Shown one piece after another: positions 60,588 to 64,000 of a stretch of 64,000 nt of DNA. The position numbers were made by a program, and so were the translations under genes. The notes beneath the pieces are model-generated. The model was given only the letters and a program-made list of their open reading frames with translations. It did not search any database and was not told where the DNA came from. This DNA is from Adhaeribacter pallidiroseus. GTDB taxonomy: Bacteria; Bacteroidota; Bacteroidia; Cytophagales; Hymenobacteraceae. Where the stretch lies: positions 5,270,001 through 5,334,000 of the forward strand of contig NZ_QASA01000001.1 of NCBI RefSeq assembly GCF_003340495.1, given 5' to 3'. Each line of letters opens with the position of its first letter. The first letter of the stretch is position 1.

Positions 60588-60703
60588 CATTTATTGTTTT
60601 TACCCATTATACCTATTTAGCAAAATAACCGTAAGGCTAATGGATTATACCCTTAATAGTCTTTTTTAAAATTTTATTCAGAATATCATTATTTACTTGC
60701 CTC

Positions 60704-61927
60704 ATGAACGTTCCTTTTCTCATTGCTAAACGCTACTTTATTTCCAAGAAGAAAAGAAACATCATTAATATTATTTCTATTATCTCCATGGTAGGCGTAG
60801 CCGTAGGTACGGCTGCTTTAATTATTGTGCTATCGGTATTTAACGGCCTCGAAGATTTAATCCGGAGCATCTACGGCAGTTTCGACCCGGATTTAAAAGT
60901 TACTTCGGTGCAAGGTAAAGGCTTTGAACTGGACGAAAAACTACTCGAGAGAGTTCGGAAAACGCCGGGTGTTTTAATCGTTACCGAAGTAATTGAAGAC
61001 AACGCCTTGTTGCGTTACGAAGACCGCCAGATGGTGGTAAAAATGAAAGGGGTAAGCCCCAACTTTTTTGCCCAGAATAAAATAGATTCGGCGGTTATCG
61101 AAGGCACTTATCAATTGAACCGCGCGGGTAATAATTACGCTTTAATCGGGCGGGGAGTGCAATACCAGTTATCTATCCGGGCTACCAACGCCATTGTACC
61201 CATGTTTCTGCTGTACCCCAAAGCCAAAGCTTCTTTGTCGCTGGATCCGGAAAACACCTTTCGCGAAAAGCCGATTATGGTAGGTGGGGTGTTTGTAATT
61301 GAGCGGCAGTACGACGATAGTTATATTTTTGTGCCTCTGGAGTTTGCCCGCGACTTGCTGGCTTACGGTACCAAACGAACTTCCCTGGAAATACGCGTAG
61401 AAAGTCGCCGGAAGATTAACGAAGTAGAGCAACGGTTACAACAAGTACTCGGCCCCAATTTCGACATTAAGAACAGCGACGAACAACATTTGAGTTTGCT
61501 GCGGGCCGTGAAAGTAGAAAAACTATTTGTATTTATCACCTTTGCCTTTATTTTGCTCATTGCCTCGCTTAATATCTTTTTCTCCTTATCCATGTTAGTT
61601 ATTGATAAGAAAAAAGATATTGCCATTCTGGCGTCAATAGGTGCCACCCCACAGGTCATCCGGAACATATTTCTGGCCGAAGGGGCAATTGTGGCTTTTG
61701 TGGGCGCTTTTATTGGCTTAGCTGCTGGCTTATTAATCTGCTGGATTCAGCAAACGTTTGGGCTGGTTTCCATGAACATGGCTACGGCTTTAGTAGAAGC
61801 CTATCCGGTAAAAATGCAGATTCAGGACTTTATCTTAACCGGGGTTGCTATCTTTATTATTACGCTGTTGGTTTCTATCAGGCCGGCCCGTACCGCTGCC
61901 GCTACGGATGTACGCGATAATATTTAA
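60704..61927 (+). CDS. FtsX-like ABC transporter permease (LolC/E or MacB-type)
   Basis: This 407-residue inner-membrane protein has four transmembrane segments: one near the N-terminus (about 23-45) and three in the C-terminal third (about 275-400). A periplasmic MacB-like core domain lies between them. The C-terminal FtsX signature includes KKKDIAILASIGATPQVIRN. Such proteins pair with an ATPase to move lipoproteins or exporters. No ATPase gene is adjacent in the window, so the partner is encoded elsewhere. It follows rbfA and a methyltransferase gene, a common Bacteroidota order. Confidence 0.88.
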   Translation: MNVPFLIAKRYFISKKKRNIINIISIISMVGVAVGTAALIIVLSVFNGLEDLIRSIYGSFDPDLKVTSVQGKGFELDEKLLERVRKTPGVLIVTEVIEDNALLRYEDRQMVVKMKGVSPNFFAQNKIDSAVIEGTYQLNRAGNNYALIGRGVQYQLSIRATNAIVPMFLLYPKAKASLSLDPENTFREKPIMVGGVFVIERQYDDSYIFVPLEFARDLLAYGTKRTSLEIRVESRRKINEVEQRLQQVLGPNFDIKNSDEQHLSLLRAVKVEKLFVFITFAFILLIASLNIFFSLSMLVIDKKKDIAILASIGATPQVIRNIFLAEGAIVAFVGAFIGLAAGLLICWIQQTFGLVSMNMATALVEAYPVKMQIQDFILTGVAIFIITLLVSIRPARTAAATDVRDNI

Positions 61928-62436
61928 AACTTTCTTTCCTCTTCTTTGTATTCCTTGCGCTTCCCGCTATTCCTAAAATGAACTAAAAATGGCGGAACTT
62001 AGCGTTTTATAAAGCTTGGTTATAATTTGAAGTCTAATTGCAGTATTTTAGTTGTTTAGTGTGATAGGGGGTTTATTTTTAAACCTACTGTGGCGCAAAG
62101 TTCAGCTAAATGTAAAAAAAACATCTAAAAGCAAAGGCTTTCTTTTATAATTTGAATTAATGTAAATTTTTGAGAGTAATGCTTCTTACTTCTATAATCC
62201 AACTTCCTTCCTAATACGCTGCTTCGGCCACAGCTTCTATAGTTTACTTAATCATCTACTAATCAAGTATTTAATTTGAACGCATCTGCAAACCGCCATT
62301 GCTAATTCTTAAGAACAATCCACTTTTTGTAAAAAATACCATAAGTAAATCCAGATTTTTTTAAAAAATATTTAACAAAGTTGTTGTTTTATTAAAGAAG
62401 AATGTCAATATTCACATTGCACCTTTACCCTTTGTT
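61928..62436. other. Intergenic region, 509 nt, nothing recognised
   Basis: This is a long A/T-rich spacer between the permease and the helicase. It shows no open frame with coding signals, no repeat family seen elsewhere in the window and no clear hairpin. A TACCCTTTG just before the helicase ATG resembles a -7 box with one extra base. Confidence 0.45.
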
Positions 62437-64000
62437 ATGAAAGTATACACTACGCAGCCATTTCAAATTGTTTACTCGTTATTTGAGCACGAGTACCTGG
62501 GCTATTTATTTGAGTCGTTTGTGGTACAGGTTAATTCTAAAGGGCAGTTAACGTTGCAACACCAAAACGTAGCCACTAAGAACGCCGATGAGTTTGCGGG
62601 GCGGCTCGATGCAACTGATTTTAAATTAATTCACCTGACGGATCAGATTCAGCAGGATGCTATTTTAAAAAAGTTCTCTACCAAAAAGCTGTCGGTAGCT
62701 GACTTTTTTTTAAAAACCTACGATGCCGAAAAAGGCGACAAAGCTACGCAAGAGGCCATAGACACTTACGTGCAGCACCAGATGGCGAAAATTTTGGAAT
62801 TGCTCGGGGGAAACAAGTATTTATCATGGGCAAAGACGGCGAACCTACCTGGAAGCAAATTTCGGTAGCGCCCCAGAAAGCCAGCATTCTGTTTCATTTC
62901 CGGCGCAACGAAGACAACACCCATTATTTCCCGACGATAAAATACCAGAACGAAAAACTGGAATTTCAGAACCGCAACGCTACGTTAATTTGCAACGAAC
63001 CCGCCTGGCTGTTGCTCGACGATGTGTTGTATTCTTTCCAGAAGGAGGTAGATGGTAAAAAGCTCCAGCCTTTTTTGAGCAAAAAGTTTATTGTTATTCC
63101 GCGCAAGGTTGAAGAAACTTATTACCAGAAATTTGTAGCGCCTCTGGTAGAGTCGTTTGATGTGTACGCCAAAGGCTTTGATATAAAATCGGAAAAATAT
63201 AATCCCAACCCTTTCCTGACTTTTACCGAATTAACGGACGTGGATGCTGCCCCGCAATTATTCGGGACGCCGGCCGCGCGCTTGGGCAATAAGTTAAATA
63301 GTACCGCTACGGCGGGAGTACCGAGTCGCTCGAATAAGATTTTGTTTAATCTGAGCTTTCAATACGGCTCGCACACGGTAAACAATAACCAGGAAGCCAA
63401 AAGAATCAGCGTAAACGTAGAAAAAACGCAGGATTCGTACATCTTTCACCGCTTAATCCGCGACATCGACCACGAGAAAGAATTTATCCGGGAGTTATCG
63501 AAACGGGCGTTGGAAGTTAAAAACGGCAAAGCGGTGCTGGAAAAAGCCAATGCATTTTCGTGGTTAAACAGCCACGTGCAGGAGTTGGAGCAAATGGGCT
63601 TCACCATTAAACAAACCAATACTTCAACTAAAAATTACTTTATTGGCGAAGTAAGCGTGAGCGTGGGCATCCGCGAAAACGCCGACTGGTTTGATATTTA
63701 CGGCGTAGTAAAATTTGGTGAGTTTGAGGTGCCGTTTATCAAATTAAAGAACCACATTCTTACCAAGAACAACGAATATCAGTTACCCAACGGCCAGATT
63801 GCCATTATTCCGGAGGAATGGTTTACCCAGTACATTGAATTGTTTGCGTTTTCGGAAGGCGAAGGCGAATTAAAGCTGCGGAAGCACCATTTAACGTTAG
63901 TAAACGAACTGCAAAACGGCAATTTGGCAGTCGTAACCATGACCCGCAAACTGGAAAAACTCCGGGAATTCGAAACCATCGAAGACAAACCATTGCCCGC
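62437..64000 (+). pseudogene. SNF2-type DEAD/DEAH helicase, N-terminal part, frame-broken and cut by window end
   Basis: Frame 1 opens at the ATG 62437 (MKVYTTQPFQIVYSLFEHEY) and stops at 62868 in non-homologous sequence. From 62811 a second frame continues uninterrupted to the end of the window: KQVFIMGKDGEPTWKQI, then AWLLLDDVLYSFQKEV, and further segments to KLEKLREFETIEDKPLPA. The G5 run at 62806-62810 is one base short; a sixth G would fuse both into one frame. The combined ~520 residues resemble the N-terminal helical region of Bacteroidota SNF2-related ATP-dependent helicases. The ATPase motifs would lie beyond the window. Confidence 0.75.

Larger units (their letters stand above)
60391..60703. 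other. Intergenic region with two repeat families
   Basis: This 313-nt spacer contains an octad tract at 60424-60468 and a single arm of the inverted-repeat family at 60534-60587. Beyond these it is A/T-rich and ends just before the permease ATG. No gene is seen. Confidence 0.55.

Overview
The window looks like a chromosome segment from a Bacteroidota bacterium of the order Cytophagales, most likely the Hymenobacteraceae (Adhaeribacter-like). This is inferred, not searched. The grounds are type IX secretion (T9SS) C-terminal sorting domains on two surface proteins, DUF4105/Lnb, DUF6265 and LytS/LytTR families, -7 promoter boxes of the TAnnTTTG type, few Shine-Dalgarno sites, and A/T-rich spacers dominated by an A5T3A5-like motif. 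No rRNA, tRNA, CRISPR array or prophage was recognised.

Layout. 0.3-5.8 kb: Crp/Fnr regulator, divergent RluF-like pseudouridine synthase, aldo/keto reductase, HrpB helicase. 5.9-8.0 kb: an AT-rich Mrr-type nuclease gene facing a divergent diadenylate-cyclase-like (probable DACNV-DAC) protein. 8.4-28.9 kb: a saprophytic block with a secreted T9SS protein, esterases, GH18 chitinase, POT peptide transporter, CehA/McbA metallohydrolase, ABC exporter, GH5 glycosidase, Gfo/Idh/MocA oxidoreductase and an M28 peptidase, interrupted by a frame-broken orphan CDI-type immunity gene. 29-36.6 kb: a LytS/LytTR two-component pair with both genes frame-broken, then fumarase, an MFS transporter and small envelope proteins. 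37.25-38.47 kb: an intact IS3-family insertion sequence. 38.9-49.9 kb: radA, a radical SAM/SPASM protein, MscS channel, inositol monophosphatase family protein, DUF4105 protein, rsmI, pterin dehydratase, SDR, and a very acidic protein. 50-64 kb: a large T9SS adhesin-like protein, glyA-tatC-rpiB, a multi-spanning membrane protein, rbfA-methyltransferase-FtsX permease, and the start of an SNF2 helicase that runs off the end and is also frame-broken.

The secreted hydrolases, peptide uptake and T9SS substrates fit together as polymer scavenging. The housekeeping genes (radA, rbfA, rsmI, fumC, glyA, tatC, rpiB) are ordinary.

The points most worth a second look are: the divergent cyclase-like protein beside a nuclease; four independent single-base frame breaks, which could be residual sequencing deletions; and a rich intergenic repeat population. 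The repeats include inverted-repeat cassettes that abut stop codons, nested hairpin elements, and degenerate tracts phased at exactly 7 or 8 nt.
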